DNA of 64,000 nt from Chlamydiales bacterium (GTDB lineage Bacteria > Chlamydiota > Chlamydiia > Chlamydiales > Simkaniaceae): assembly GCA_024233395.1 (NCBI GenBank), contig JACKPR010000002.1, positions 124,001-188,000 on the forward strand, written 5' to 3'. Within the stretch, counting starts at the first letter, position 1. The number at the start of each line of letters is the position of its first letter. The notes under the pieces are model-generated. The model saw only the letters and a program-made list of their open reading frames with translations. It was not told where the DNA came from and ran no database searches. Positions 16,876 to 25,478 of the stretch are shown one piece after another. The position numbers and the translations under genes are program-made.

Positions 16876-17319
16876 GTGAAAAGAAAAACGCCTTTTTATA
16901 ATACTCCTTCTAAGCATCTTTTTGTGATCCGACTTGTCACAGGAGCCGCTTTCCTTTTCTTTGGAATTTTCCATATGATTCACCCTGAAAATTTTCAGTC
17001 CCTTTTGAGAACCGCAACAATTCCTCTTGTGGCCTTTAATTCTGTTTTTATCCGTGTTGTTGATTGTTTCATCGGCATTTTCCTAATTTTAGGTTATCAG
17101 ACTCGTTTAGCTTCTGCTATTGGATGTCTCTCCACAGGACTAATGATCTGGATCTGTGTCCGTGTCATGCAACTTCCTCTTTCGATGCTTCCAGACGGAC
17201 TTAAAGAAAAACCTTTCTATCCTCCAATTTTTCTAATGATCATTGCCTTTATTTTTGCTTTCTATTTGATCATCTTTGGATCAGGTCGTTGGAGCCTAGA
17301 CAATCTGCACAAAAAATAG
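16876..17319 (+). CDS. DoxX-family membrane protein
   Basis: A 147-aa protein with four hydrophobic helices, beginning VIRLVTGAAFLFFGIFHMIHPENF, the DoxX-like start (helix 1, gas/fatty-acid desaturase-related family without catalytic residues). The start is GTG; the frame has no better upstream ATG. It sits in the inner membrane. Function in this family is poorly defined, with some members linked to redox or sulphur metabolism. The methyltransferase gene follows after 12 bases in the same direction, so they are probably co-transcribed. Confidence 0.75.
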   Translation: MKRKTPFYNTPSKHLFVIRLVTGAAFLFFGIFHMIHPENFQSLLRTATIPLVAFNSVFIRVVDCFIGIFLILGYQTRLASAIGCLSTGLMIWICVRVMQLPLSMLPDGLKEKPFYPPIFLMIIAFIFAFYLIIFGSGRWSLDNLHKK

Positions 17320-17331
17320 TAAAATAGATTC

Positions 17332-17886
17332 ATGTATAATGATCTTGATCGCCTTTTAATCCGTAAACATCGGGGCTGCTACCTCAAGTACTTATCTCTA
17401 ATTCACCAAATCGAGGTAAAATCTATTGTTGAAATCGGTGTCTTTCGAGGAAAAAATGCTGCCGTTTTGCGTCAAGAATTTCCTGATGCACACCTTTATC
17501 TCATCGATCCATGGACCCCTTCCACTCCCTATCTCGAATCTGGAAGTGCTGTTTCTGAAAAACAAATGACCTATGATCAAGCTTTTGACCGGGTGAAGGC
17601 CCTATTTGAAGAAGACCCAAAAGTCACTCTTATAAAAAAAATAGCAGCAAATGCTACTTCAGAAGTTCCCAATAACCTAGATCTTGTATTCATCGATGCC
17701 AACCATGAATATCATCAGGTGAAAGAGGACATCCTAACCTGGAAAGAAAAAGTGCGCCCCGGAGGAATCATCTCTGGACATAACTATGGACGCAATCGAC
17801 TCCCAGGAGTGAAAAAAGCTGTTGATGAAATTTTTGGTGAAAACTTTTTTCTAGGCCAAGATGAGGTTTGGCTTCATATTATCTAA
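17332..17886 (+). CDS. Class I SAM-dependent methyltransferase
   Basis: A 184-aa product with motif I VEIGVFRGKNAAVL (near residues 35-48), motif II acidic residue in YLIDPW, motif IV LVFIDANHEYHQVKEDI and RPGGIISGHNYG. This matches the Methyltransf_24 group, often acting on sugars or small molecules near surface polysaccharide genes. The substrate is unknown. It lies 12 bases after the DoxX gene and just before tRNA-Arg, which is on the opposite strand. Confidence 0.82.
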   Translation: MYNDLDRLLIRKHRGCYLKYLSLIHQIEVKSIVEIGVFRGKNAAVLRQEFPDAHLYLIDPWTPSTPYLESGSAVSEKQMTYDQAFDRVKALFEEDPKVTLIKKIAANATSEVPNNLDLVFIDANHEYHQVKEDILTWKEKVRPGGIISGHNYGRNRLPGVKKAVDEIFGENFFLGQDEVWLHII

Positions 17887-17894
17887 AGAAAATG

Positions 17895-17968
17895 CGCACC
17901 GAAGAGGACTCGAACCTCTAACCACCTGATCCGAAGTCAGGTACTCTATCCAATTGAGCTATCGGTGC
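17895..17968 (-). tRNA. tRNA-Arg (anticodon TCG)
   Basis: On the minus strand the acceptor GCACCGA pairs with TCGGTGC, the discriminator is G, the D-arm reads TAGCTCAATTGGATAGAG, and the T-arm is GAGGTTCGAGTCCTC. The anticodon loop CTTCGGA gives TCG, reading CGA and, by wobble, CGG. No CCA is encoded. Confidence 0.96.
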
Positions 17969-18059
17969 AATTTGCAAGAAATGTAACAAAATCGCATAAT
18001 TCTTTCCAGAATAATGAGTCTATTTTCAAGGCAAAGTTTTTTTAGCATCGATGCAAAAC

Positions 18060-18129
18060 TATAGCTTAAACACTTTAAAATTGGGATGATTTATTCGGAT
18101 CTTTCCGATTTTAAACTGTTTTAACTATA
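18060..18129. repeat. Imperfect palindrome of the TATAGCTAAAACA family
   Basis: The left arm TATAGCTTAAACACTTTAAAA and right arm TTTTAAACTGTTTTAACTATA pair with a few mismatches. An inner TCGGA-TCTT-TCCGA hairpin lies in the middle. It matches 4054-4103 in outline, including the GGGATGATTTA segment. It lies 12 bases before the ATG of the coiled-coil gene, so here it is a leader or promoter-region element, not a terminator. Confidence 0.65.
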
Positions 18130-18140
18130 AAGGTAAGTTA

Positions 18141-18869
18141 ATGGAACGAGCAATCCCTAGTCAAAAAAGTGCTATCCCTTTTTTTACTTATGAACAACAA
18201 AATCCTTTAGAGGAAAGTTCTTCTGGAAAATATTCCGTCATTTCTACACCTCCACACATCGATTATCCTTTCACATCAACAGAGCGTACGCGTCTCTTCG
18301 TTTCTTTCTTTCCCGATCAAGAGCGCCCCTATCTAGAAAATCAACTCCGTTTTAAAAAACACGTTGATTACCCTTTTACATCAAAAGAGCGTAACTTTAT
18401 CTATCTTCACCTTCAGCAGCAGCAACGTGAGAAAAAAGCACATGAAAAATTAGAAAAAGCTCTCGTTAACCTCAACCAAGAGTTCCTTAAGCTTGAGAAA
18501 ATGCGCGCTGAGCATGATCAAAGGCTTTATCAGTTGCAACAGCAATTTGATACATCTCAAAAACCTGAAAGCAGTGCGTTTAAGCAAGCAACAGAAGAAA
18601 ACCCAAGCCCAATTGATAAAGAACTTGCAGAAGAATTTGCAAAAGCAGAACGAGAAATCGATGATGCTATGAAACTTAGTGATGAAGCCACAGAAACGCT
18701 TGAGAAAGCTAAAGATCTTCTCGCAAGGTCCCAACAGGTTGTAGAACAGAAAGAACGTGTATTAGAACAGCTAAAACGCGAACGAGATTCATTAGAAACC
18801 TCCTTAGTACAATATCTATTATGGGGAGTTTCTTATGCCCTATCCTTCTTCACGACTCAAAACGATTAA
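18141..18869 (+). CDS. Coiled-coil protein with C-terminal membrane segment
   Basis: The 242-aa product has an internal repeat near the N-terminus, IDYPFTSTER (about 42-51) and VDYPFTSKER (about 77-86). A long coiled coil follows (about 95-225, heptads rich in Glu, Lys and Leu, including LARSQQVVEQKERVLEQL), then a short hydrophobic stretch LLWGVSYALSFF at the end. No family is recognised. A tail-anchored or effector-like role is possible. A TATAGCTAAAACA-type palindrome immediately precedes the gene. Confidence 0.72.
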   Translation: MERAIPSQKSAIPFFTYEQQNPLEESSSGKYSVISTPPHIDYPFTSTERTRLFVSFFPDQERPYLENQLRFKKHVDYPFTSKERNFIYLHLQQQQREKKAHEKLEKALVNLNQEFLKLEKMRAEHDQRLYQLQQQFDTSQKPESSAFKQATEENPSPIDKELAEEFAKAEREIDDAMKLSDEATETLEKAKDLLARSQQVVEQKERVLEQLKRERDSLETSLVQYLLWGVSYALSFFTTQND

Positions 18870-18993
18870 GTCGTATTATTTGTTGTTATTCACTCGACTT
18901 TGTACAATTTTCAGCGAACAGATCCAGAGGAAGCGCTCTGCAAATTTTATATTTTTTCGTGAAATTCATAGCCGCAGGCGTTATAAATGAATA

Positions 18994-19665
18994 ATGGAAG
19001 AAAAAACTGAAGGAATTGTTTTAAAAGCGATCCCTTTTAAAGAAAATGATCGGATTTTATCTCTTTTCACTCCTGATCAAGGGGTAATGAGTCTTTATGT
19101 CCGCGGACTTTCTAAAAAAAAGCCTGCCCTCGTGAATCTAACAACTCCCCTTTGTCGCGGCGAATATCTCTTTAGAAAAGGGCGCTCCGATCTCTACCGT
19201 TTTATCGATGGAACCATTCTGGATCTTCATCTTCCCTTGCGCCGCTCTTATTGCCATCTTGAGTATGCAGGAAAAATGCTTCAGGCAATCTTGAAATCTC
19301 AAATGCCTGGGAAGAGTGCAAAAAATCTTTATCACCTTCTTGCTTCTTATCTTAAAAAGCTTTCGGAAGCTTCTTTTCCTGAAACCCTCTGGGCAAGCTT
19401 TGCACTAAAACTTCTTAAATATGAAGGTCTTCTTGCAATTGACGAGATTTGTCTTTCCTGCAAAGAGAACGTAGCTTCTCATATTTCTGAGGGGGAAAGT
19501 CGATGCGAAACATGTTCAGCTCCCATGAGTCTTTCCTTTTCGAACCTTGATTGGAAAACCCTTCAAGTCCTATCACATGTTCGCTCTTTTGATCCTCTTT
19601 TAAAGCTTGAACTTCCTTCATCATTGATTCGAGCGGTTGATGCTCTTTTTTCCTTGCACCTGTAG
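18994..19665 (+). CDS. recO: DNA repair protein RecO
   Basis: The 223-aa product begins EKTEGIVLKAIPFKENDRILSLFTPDQG, the RecO OB-fold start, and contains VRGLSKKK. A helical domain follows, then a Cys4 zinc site CLSC and CETC (residues about 156-174). RecO helps load RecA on SSB-coated gaps with RecR. The length is slightly short but within the chlamydial range. No strong ribosome binding site is visible before ATG 18994. The TolC-type operon starts 100 bases downstream. Confidence 0.88.
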   Translation: MEEKTEGIVLKAIPFKENDRILSLFTPDQGVMSLYVRGLSKKKPALVNLTTPLCRGEYLFRKGRSDLYRFIDGTILDLHLPLRRSYCHLEYAGKMLQAILKSQMPGKSAKNLYHLLASYLKKLSEASFPETLWASFALKLLKYEGLLAIDEICLSCKENVASHISEGESRCETCSAPMSLSFSNLDWKTLQVLSHVRSFDPLLKLELPSSLIRAVDALFSLHL

Positions 19666-19765
19666 CTAAAAATTCTGTGGTCACGCACTAGTCGAATTTC
19701 GATTGAAGATAAATCTATAAAAAAACTATTAGAAATTAATTATGGTTAATTAGAAAAGAGCACCT

Positions 19766-21202
19766 TTGACTCGAATTTTTTTTATATTTATTTTATGTTG
19801 CGTAAGCACTCTGTTTTCTGAAGAGCCTCTTCAACTTTCTCTTGTACAAGCAGAAGAACTTGCCTTGAGTAATAATCAACAAGTACAAGAAATTGAAAGT
19901 CTGGTTGAGAAAGCTCGCTTAGGACATTTAATCTCTATTTCTGACTGGCTTCCTAAACTTGAACTTATCAGCCAGGCCTTCCAAACACAACATAATCAAA
20001 TGGGTGGATCCAATAATAAGAGCTCCTTTTTAACACAATTTTTACTGACTCAAACTCTTTTCTCTGCAGGGAAGTACTACAACCTTCAAATCACGAATCT
20101 TATTTACAAACAGTTGCAATGGATGAAACAAGGCATATTAAATGATGTTCTTTATGACATCCGCAATGCTTACTACAAAATTCTTTTAGACAAAAATCAA
20201 ATCGAAACTGCAGCAACACATGTAGAAGTTCTCAAAGCACTCGCCCTTCAAATGGAGACACGATTGGGAATTGGAACAGCAACAACTTTCGACGTGAATC
20301 AACTCCAAGTCGCTGTTTCAAATGCTCTTTCTGTCTATTACAAAGCTGTCAAAACACTAAAAGTTGATTTAGACATTTTTACAAAACTTCTTGGGTATGA
20401 TCCTGGCTCAATTAGAATAGAAGTTGCAGAAGAAACGATTCCTCTTGAATCGATCCCTTTTCTTCGAGAAAAACTAGGAAAGCAACACAATGTTTTTCTT
20501 AAAACACCGATTGCCACAGGTCTTATTTTTCCTCCTTCAAACCCCGAAAGACAAATCGAATGGATCAATTGCCTTTTTACTCCCGATGAAATAAAGGAGT
20601 GGGAAAGGATTGCTTTAAAATTTAGACCCGATGTTTTGCAAACCGAAAATCAATGGAAAATTGCATTAAAGGAAGTGAGCAAAGCTCGTGGAGAATACCT
20701 TCCAAAGGTAGAGTTTCAAGCAAATTATGGAGGATTTCCTACTCCCTTTGATGAATATCCCCGTTCCAGCTTCTCCAACCAAGATTTCGAATGGGGCGTT
20801 GGGGTTACTCTTAAATGGAATCTCTTTGATAGCTTCAAAAGAGAGCGGGAAATTTCTTCAAATAAAGCTACTGCTCAAGCCGAAAAATCGAAATTGAATA
20901 GCCACATCCAAGAAGCACTCAAAGATGTACGAGATCAAATTTTTTCTATTGAAAATGCCATCGCCACAAATGTTTCTTCTGAAGGGACCGTCAAACTTGC
21001 CAAGCAAGCCTTAGCTCAAGCAGAAGAAAAGCTCGAGATTGGATATATCTCCATTTTTGATTATCAAATCGCTGTCAATAACTACATTGAAGCTATGAAT
21101 ATCTATTTCGATTCCCAATTTGAATTGATCAATTCTTACTACTTGCTTCGGCATGCTACGGGAATCGATGTAAAACCGAAGGAAAACAACATTCATGAAT
21201 GA
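19766..21202 (+). CDS. TolC-family outer-membrane efflux protein
   Basis: The start is TTG (preceded by AAAAGAG), giving a signal peptide that ends near LFSEE. The mature part shows the two long helical repeats of TolC/OEP proteins: LVQAEELALSNNQQVQEI near the start, and QEALKDVRDQIFSIENAIA with YISIFDYQIAVNNYIEA near the end. At 478 aa the length is typical. It would form the outer-membrane channel for the periplasmic adaptor and DHA2-type pump encoded directly downstream, with an eight-base overlap to the adaptor gene. Confidence 0.9.
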   Translation: MTRIFFIFILCCVSTLFSEEPLQLSLVQAEELALSNNQQVQEIESLVEKARLGHLISISDWLPKLELISQAFQTQHNQMGGSNNKSSFLTQFLLTQTLFSAGKYYNLQITNLIYKQLQWMKQGILNDVLYDIRNAYYKILLDKNQIETAATHVEVLKALALQMETRLGIGTATTFDVNQLQVAVSNALSVYYKAVKTLKVDLDIFTKLLGYDPGSIRIEVAEETIPLESIPFLREKLGKQHNVFLKTPIATGLIFPPSNPERQIEWINCLFTPDEIKEWERIALKFRPDVLQTENQWKIALKEVSKARGEYLPKVEFQANYGGFPTPFDEYPRSSFSNQDFEWGVGVTLKWNLFDSFKREREISSNKATAQAEKSKLNSHIQEALKDVRDQIFSIENAIATNVSSEGTVKLAKQALAQAEEKLEIGYISIFDYQIAVNNYIEAMNIYFDSQFELINSYYLLRHATGIDVKPKENNIHE

Positions 21203-22118
21203 AGAAATTAAAAAAAGAGGAAAATGGGGCTATTTTCTCGCGGGAGGTGTTCTTCTTGTCCTCCTTGTGATTGGAGGGGTTTACCTATTCCTACATGAAG
21301 AAAAGTATGTTGGAACCAATGACGCTTTTATTGACAGTTACCGTATTGATCTTTCTCCAGACATCCTCGCAAGAGTTGTAGAACTTAAAGTGGACGAGGG
21401 AGATCACGTGAAACAAGGGGAAGTCGTTGCAATTTTAGAGCAAGATATCTTTCTTTCCCAAAAAATAGAAGCAGAAGCAGCCTTGGAAAGCTCGATTAAA
21501 AATGTCTCCTTTCAAAAAGCCCACTTTGAAAAAGTACGGAATGATTATATCCGAGCAAGTAAAGGAATCCAGGACCGTATTATTTCTTCCCAGGAATTCG
21601 ACCATTTTCAAAAGGATTATGAAATGGCTGAGGCTTCCTATAATAAAGCCCTTGCTGATACCGTTTTAGCAGAGTCAAAAGTTCAACTCATCAATACCTA
21701 CTTGGACCACACTTTCATTTATGCCCCCTTCAGTGGGGTGATTGCAAAACGGTGGATTTTTACCGGGGATGTCATGCGCCCTGGGCAATCTATCTTCACC
21801 ATGTATGATCGGGAAAGAGTTTGGGTTCAAGCGAATTTGAGTGAAAAGAAAATCAAAAAGGTAAAGATTGGCGATCCTGTTGAAATTTCTGTGGATGCCT
21901 ATCCCGATAAGACATTCTATGGAAAAATTTTTACGATTAAATCGGCAGCTGCTTCACAATTCTCGGTTATTCCTCAAAACAATGCGACGGGGAATTATAC
22001 CAAGGTTGCTCAACGAATTCCGATTAAAATCACTTTAGATTCACCTTCTTCTGAAAACGATCTTTATCTCTTTCCAGGAATGAATGTTGAGGTGAAGATC
22101 AAAATTCAAGGACATTAA
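21195..22118 (+). CDS. EmrA/HlyD-type membrane fusion protein
   Basis: A 307-aa protein with one N-terminal membrane segment (about 11-33), then YVGTNDAFIDSYRIDLSPDI (the EmrA-type lipoyl start), a VKQGEVVAILE biotinyl-lipoyl half, a helical hairpin, and the second half YAPFSGVIAKRWIFTGDVM. A beta barrel follows. It would bridge the EmrB-like pump and the TolC-like channel. It is co-transcribed: its ATG overlaps the tolC-like stop by eight bases and emrB follows after 14. Confidence 0.9.
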   Translation: MNEEIKKRGKWGYFLAGGVLLVLLVIGGVYLFLHEEKYVGTNDAFIDSYRIDLSPDILARVVELKVDEGDHVKQGEVVAILEQDIFLSQKIEAEAALESSIKNVSFQKAHFEKVRNDYIRASKGIQDRIISSQEFDHFQKDYEMAEASYNKALADTVLAESKVQLINTYLDHTFIYAPFSGVIAKRWIFTGDVMRPGQSIFTMYDRERVWVQANLSEKKIKKVKIGDPVEISVDAYPDKTFYGKIFTIKSAAASQFSVIPQNNATGNYTKVAQRIPIKITLDSPSSENDLYLFPGMNVEVKIKIQGH

Positions 22119-22132
22119 TTCTGGATAGGTTC

Positions 22133-23776
22133 ATGGGACAACTCAAGCATAAACTCAATTGGGATAAGCCGCGTGTCATCAACCCCTCCCATCATGCTCT
22201 TCCCTGGATTAATCTATGCATCATTATTCTAGTGACAATTCCTGCAGTGATCATTGGGTTTGCTCTCATTATTGCAGATAGTTCGATTCAAGGAAGTCTT
22301 GTCGTTGGAGATCAAAAAAATCTGTGGTTTACCATTAGTTTTTTTCTCCTTTTAGCAACGATTGTTCCCATTGCTAACTGGTGCGCCGAGCGTTTTGGAG
22401 ATAAAACGATTTTTTTTATTGGAGCAATGCTCTTTTTTATCCCTACTTTTTTTTCAGCTTTTACGACAAATTACTGGGTCATGATGTCTTTTCGCGCCCT
22501 TTCTGCTTTAGGCGCAGGTTCGATTTTTCCAACCACTCTAACCATCATCGATCGGATGTTTAGCCCCAAACAAAAAAGCTTTGCTGTCGCTATATATATC
22601 GCTTGCGCTTTCGGAATGGGAACAGCATTAGGAACATTTATTGGAGGTTTTTCTGCTGAAATTTTATCATGGCCTGCCATCTTCCTCATTGCAGCGTCTT
22701 CTGCTCCCTTAGTATTGCTCTGTACATGGATCTTTTTCCAAGAACGAGAACGGGCAAATGAAAAACACTTTGATTTTCTGGGGACCCTTTTTTATTTGGT
22801 ATTAATTGGGAGTCTTGTGACAGGTCTTGCCAACGTGAAACAACCCTGGACAACTGAAGGTCCTCACTCTCCATGGATGATCAGTTGTGGCCTTCTTTTT
22901 ATCCTTTCTTTGTGTGGGTTCATTTGGAGGGAGTTGACTTCTTCAGAGCCGCTAATCAACATCAGGCTTTTTAAGATCCGTCCTTTTATCCTGGGAAATC
23001 TCTCTGTTTTTATCGTTGCCTCTACCTTCTTTTCTACCATTACTTACCTCTCAGAAATCTTTGAAAAAGAGCTCCATTATTCAAAGTATCACATAGGAAT
23101 TCTCCAAATACCTTTTGGACTCTATATAGGAGTTTGCGGTTCGATCAGTGGTCTTCTTACAAAAGTCATTGGGATCCGCATCCCCGCTATCTTAGGAATA
23201 AGCTTAGTCGCAATCAGTTGTTTTACTCAGCACAGTATTACAATTCAAAGTGACCATAGCCAATACTTTTTACTTCAAGCTCTTCGAGGAATAGGAATAG
23301 GATTTTCACTGGGACCTTTTACAGCTTTAGCTCTTAAGAGAATCCGCCTTGAAAATATAGGTCAGGCAGCAGTTATTGTGACCCTTTTTCGTCAATTTGG
23401 AGGAGCATTAGGAAGCATTATCATTGGACTCATCAAATCGATGCGTTTCCCTTTTCATCTTCTCCGTTTTGGCGAACAAATGAACGTAAACTCTCCTGCA
23501 TTAGAAAATCATCTTTCAAATGTCGATACCCTCCTGGTTGATCAGGGAGGCTCGATTCCAACAATTGAACCTTATTCACCTCAAGGTTTGACTGAAGCAG
23601 CAAGTGTTAGAGGGTTAACTGAGCTGAGAGAATATGCTGCAGCACAAGCCCAGATTCTCTCAATTAATGATGCCTACTATCTTATAGGATGGGGAAGCTC
23701 CATCATCCTCATCATCGTTCTCTTCTTTATGCTTCGAGCAAAATGGAAAGAAAGATTTCTCCAAAAAAATCATTAG
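22133..23776 (+). CDS. EmrB/QacA-type DHA2 drug transporter
   Basis: The 547-aa product has about 14 hydrophobic helices and the DHA2 pattern: a WFTISFFLL first periplasmic region, a motif A variant (NWCAERFGDK), RALSALGAGSIFPTT and GTALGTFIGGFSAEI (motif C-like). A large loop near residues 440-500 is typical for EmrB. It probably exports toxic or hydrophobic compounds with the two upstream gene products. The start ATG is directly preceded by GGATAGGTTC. A 170-bp inverted-repeat element follows. Confidence 0.9.
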   Translation: MGQLKHKLNWDKPRVINPSHHALPWINLCIIILVTIPAVIIGFALIIADSSIQGSLVVGDQKNLWFTISFFLLLATIVPIANWCAERFGDKTIFFIGAMLFFIPTFFSAFTTNYWVMMSFRALSALGAGSIFPTTLTIIDRMFSPKQKSFAVAIYIACAFGMGTALGTFIGGFSAEILSWPAIFLIAASSAPLVLLCTWIFFQERERANEKHFDFLGTLFYLVLIGSLVTGLANVKQPWTTEGPHSPWMISCGLLFILSLCGFIWRELTSSEPLINIRLFKIRPFILGNLSVFIVASTFFSTITYLSEIFEKELHYSKYHIGILQIPFGLYIGVCGSISGLLTKVIGIRIPAILGISLVAISCFTQHSITIQSDHSQYFLLQALRGIGIGFSLGPFTALALKRIRLENIGQAAVIVTLFRQFGGALGSIIIGLIKSMRFPFHLLRFGEQMNVNSPALENHLSNVDTLLVDQGGSIPTIEPYSPQGLTEAASVRGLTELREYAAAQAQILSINDAYYLIGWGSSIILIIVLFFMLRAKWKERFLQKNH

Positions 23777-23815
23777 AAACTAGTGTCAAGTTGCAAAGGA
23801 ATTCTTTCCCTGTTA

Positions 23816-23985
23816 TATAGTCGATTCAGTTTAAAATTTTAATGTTTGAGTCTGATCTTTCCGAAGTCTTTTGCCTTCTTAAAATCTCCCCTTGTCTCAT
23901 GGACAATGTTCTCGATTTTAAGAAATCAAAATCCATCATAAATTTCATCACTCAAACATTAAAATTTTAAACTGAATCGACTATA
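23816..23985. repeat. 170-bp element with perfect 36-bp inverted arms
   Basis: The left arm 23816-23851 (TATAGTCGATTCAGTTTAAA...) is exactly complementary to the right arm 23950-23985 (...CTGAATCGACTATA), with a 98-base middle that has further partial pairing and no coding capacity. It separates the efflux operon from the dehydrogenase gene. The arms are too long and exact for a simple terminator; a miniature inverted-repeat element is likely. No flanking target duplication is clear. Confidence 0.85.
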
Positions 23986-23994
23986 GGATAAAGA

Positions 23995-25452
23995 ATGTTG
24001 AAAGATAAAAATCTTCTGAGAACCGATAGCTATATCCACGGAAAATGGGTCAAAGGGAAAAAAACGTTCCCAGTAAAAAACCCTTTTGATGGAAAAAAAG
24101 TCGCAGATGTTTCTGAAATCGATGGGAAAACTGCAGCTAAAGCGATTGAAGAGGCACATCGTGCTTTTGAGGTTTGGAAAAATGTCAGTGCAAAAGAGCG
24201 AGGCGCCCTCCTGAAAAAGTGGGATGCTCTTATGAATGAGCATTGGGAAGATTTAGCAACTCTCCTTACCTTAGAGCAAGGGAAACCTTACGAACAATCT
24301 ACCCATGAACTCATGGGAAATAATGGTTTCTTCAATTGGCATGCTGAAGAAGCACGCCGTGCAACCGGTTTGACAATGACCTCTCCTGATCCCAATCGTC
24401 GTTTCATGATTTGGAAACAACCGGTCGGAGTTGTGGCTGTCGTAACACCTTGGAATTTTCCTTCTGTTCTTCCCATTCAAAAATGCGCTCCAGCTTTGGC
24501 CGCAGGATGCACCGTAGTGATGAAACCCGCAGAAGACACTCCTCTTTCAGCTCTTGCACTGGCAGAACTCGCTGACCGCGCAGGAATTCCTCCTGGTGTC
24601 TTTAATGTATTAACTTGCAACGATCCCACTGAGGTGGGATATGAACTCACCCATCATCCTTTAGTCCGAAAGTTTACGTTTACTGGATCAACAGAAGTAG
24701 GAAAAAGTCTTTATAGCGCCTGTGGCAATACCATAAAAAATGTCACAATGGAACTTGGAGGAAATTGCCCCGCGGTGATCTTCGAAGATGCTGATATCGA
24801 CAAAGCCGTTGACGGAACCTTTTGGTTTAAGTTTTACAATGCAGGACAGTGCTGCAATAATATCAACCGCTTTCTCGTCCATAAATCGGTCCATGATCGA
24901 TTTGTTGAGAAGTTTAAGAAACGGATCGAAGAAAACATCATTCTTGGAAATGGTCTCGATAAAAAAACGAACGTTGGCCCTTTAATTAACGAAGCAGCCA
25001 TTGCAAAATGTGAAGAACTCGTTGATGATGCCTTATCCAAGGGAGCAACAGCTGTCACTGGAGGGGCGCGATCTACTGTTGGAAAACTTTTCTATGAACC
25101 GACACTTCTCATTGATATGGACCCCAAGATGCGGATGTATCGTGAAGAAGTTTTTGGTCCCGTTGCTCCTATTTATACCTTTTCTACAGAAGAAGAAGCC
25201 ATCCAAATGGCCAATGATACTAACTATGGTCTTGCTGCCTATCTTTTCAGTGAAGATATCGGACGGACTTGGCGCGTTGGGGAAGCTTTTGAAGCAGGCT
25301 CTGTTGGAATCAATACCACAGATGTTGTCTCCGAACTTCTCCCATTTGGGGGATGGAAAGAATCGGGACTTGGAAGAGAAAATGGTGTCATCGGTAGTCT
25401 TGATGCCTACCTCGAAAAAAAATCCTTAATCATTTCTGGTATTCAAAAATAA
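23995..25452 (+). CDS. Aldehyde dehydrogenase, succinate-semialdehyde type
   Basis: The NAD(P)-dependent aldehyde dehydrogenase fold is clear at 485 aa: TPWNFPS (about 151-157), KPAEDTPLSA, FTGSTEVGK, general base Glu253 in MELGGN, and catalytic Cys287 in GQCCNN. The overall pattern is closest to succinate-semialdehyde dehydrogenases (GabD), which feed succinate into the TCA cycle. A vicinal Cys286-Cys287 pair in the active site is unusual and could be redox-sensitive. It stands alone after a 170-bp repeat element. Confidence 0.85.
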   Translation: MLKDKNLLRTDSYIHGKWVKGKKTFPVKNPFDGKKVADVSEIDGKTAAKAIEEAHRAFEVWKNVSAKERGALLKKWDALMNEHWEDLATLLTLEQGKPYEQSTHELMGNNGFFNWHAEEARRATGLTMTSPDPNRRFMIWKQPVGVVAVVTPWNFPSVLPIQKCAPALAAGCTVVMKPAEDTPLSALALAELADRAGIPPGVFNVLTCNDPTEVGYELTHHPLVRKFTFTGSTEVGKSLYSACGNTIKNVTMELGGNCPAVIFEDADIDKAVDGTFWFKFYNAGQCCNNINRFLVHKSVHDRFVEKFKKRIEENIILGNGLDKKTNVGPLINEAAIAKCEELVDDALSKGATAVTGGARSTVGKLFYEPTLLIDMDPKMRMYREEVFGPVAPIYTFSTEEEAIQMANDTNYGLAAYLFSEDIGRTWRVGEAFEAGSVGINTTDVVSELLPFGGWKESGLGRENGVIGSLDAYLEKKSLIISGIQK

Positions 25453-25478
25453 ATTACTATGCTAAGCTAGCTTCCATT

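Noticed and set aside
24834..25429. Frames opposite or shifted within the dehydrogenase gene
   Set aside because: The aldehyde dehydrogenase has all family motifs in one frame; the others are shadows.
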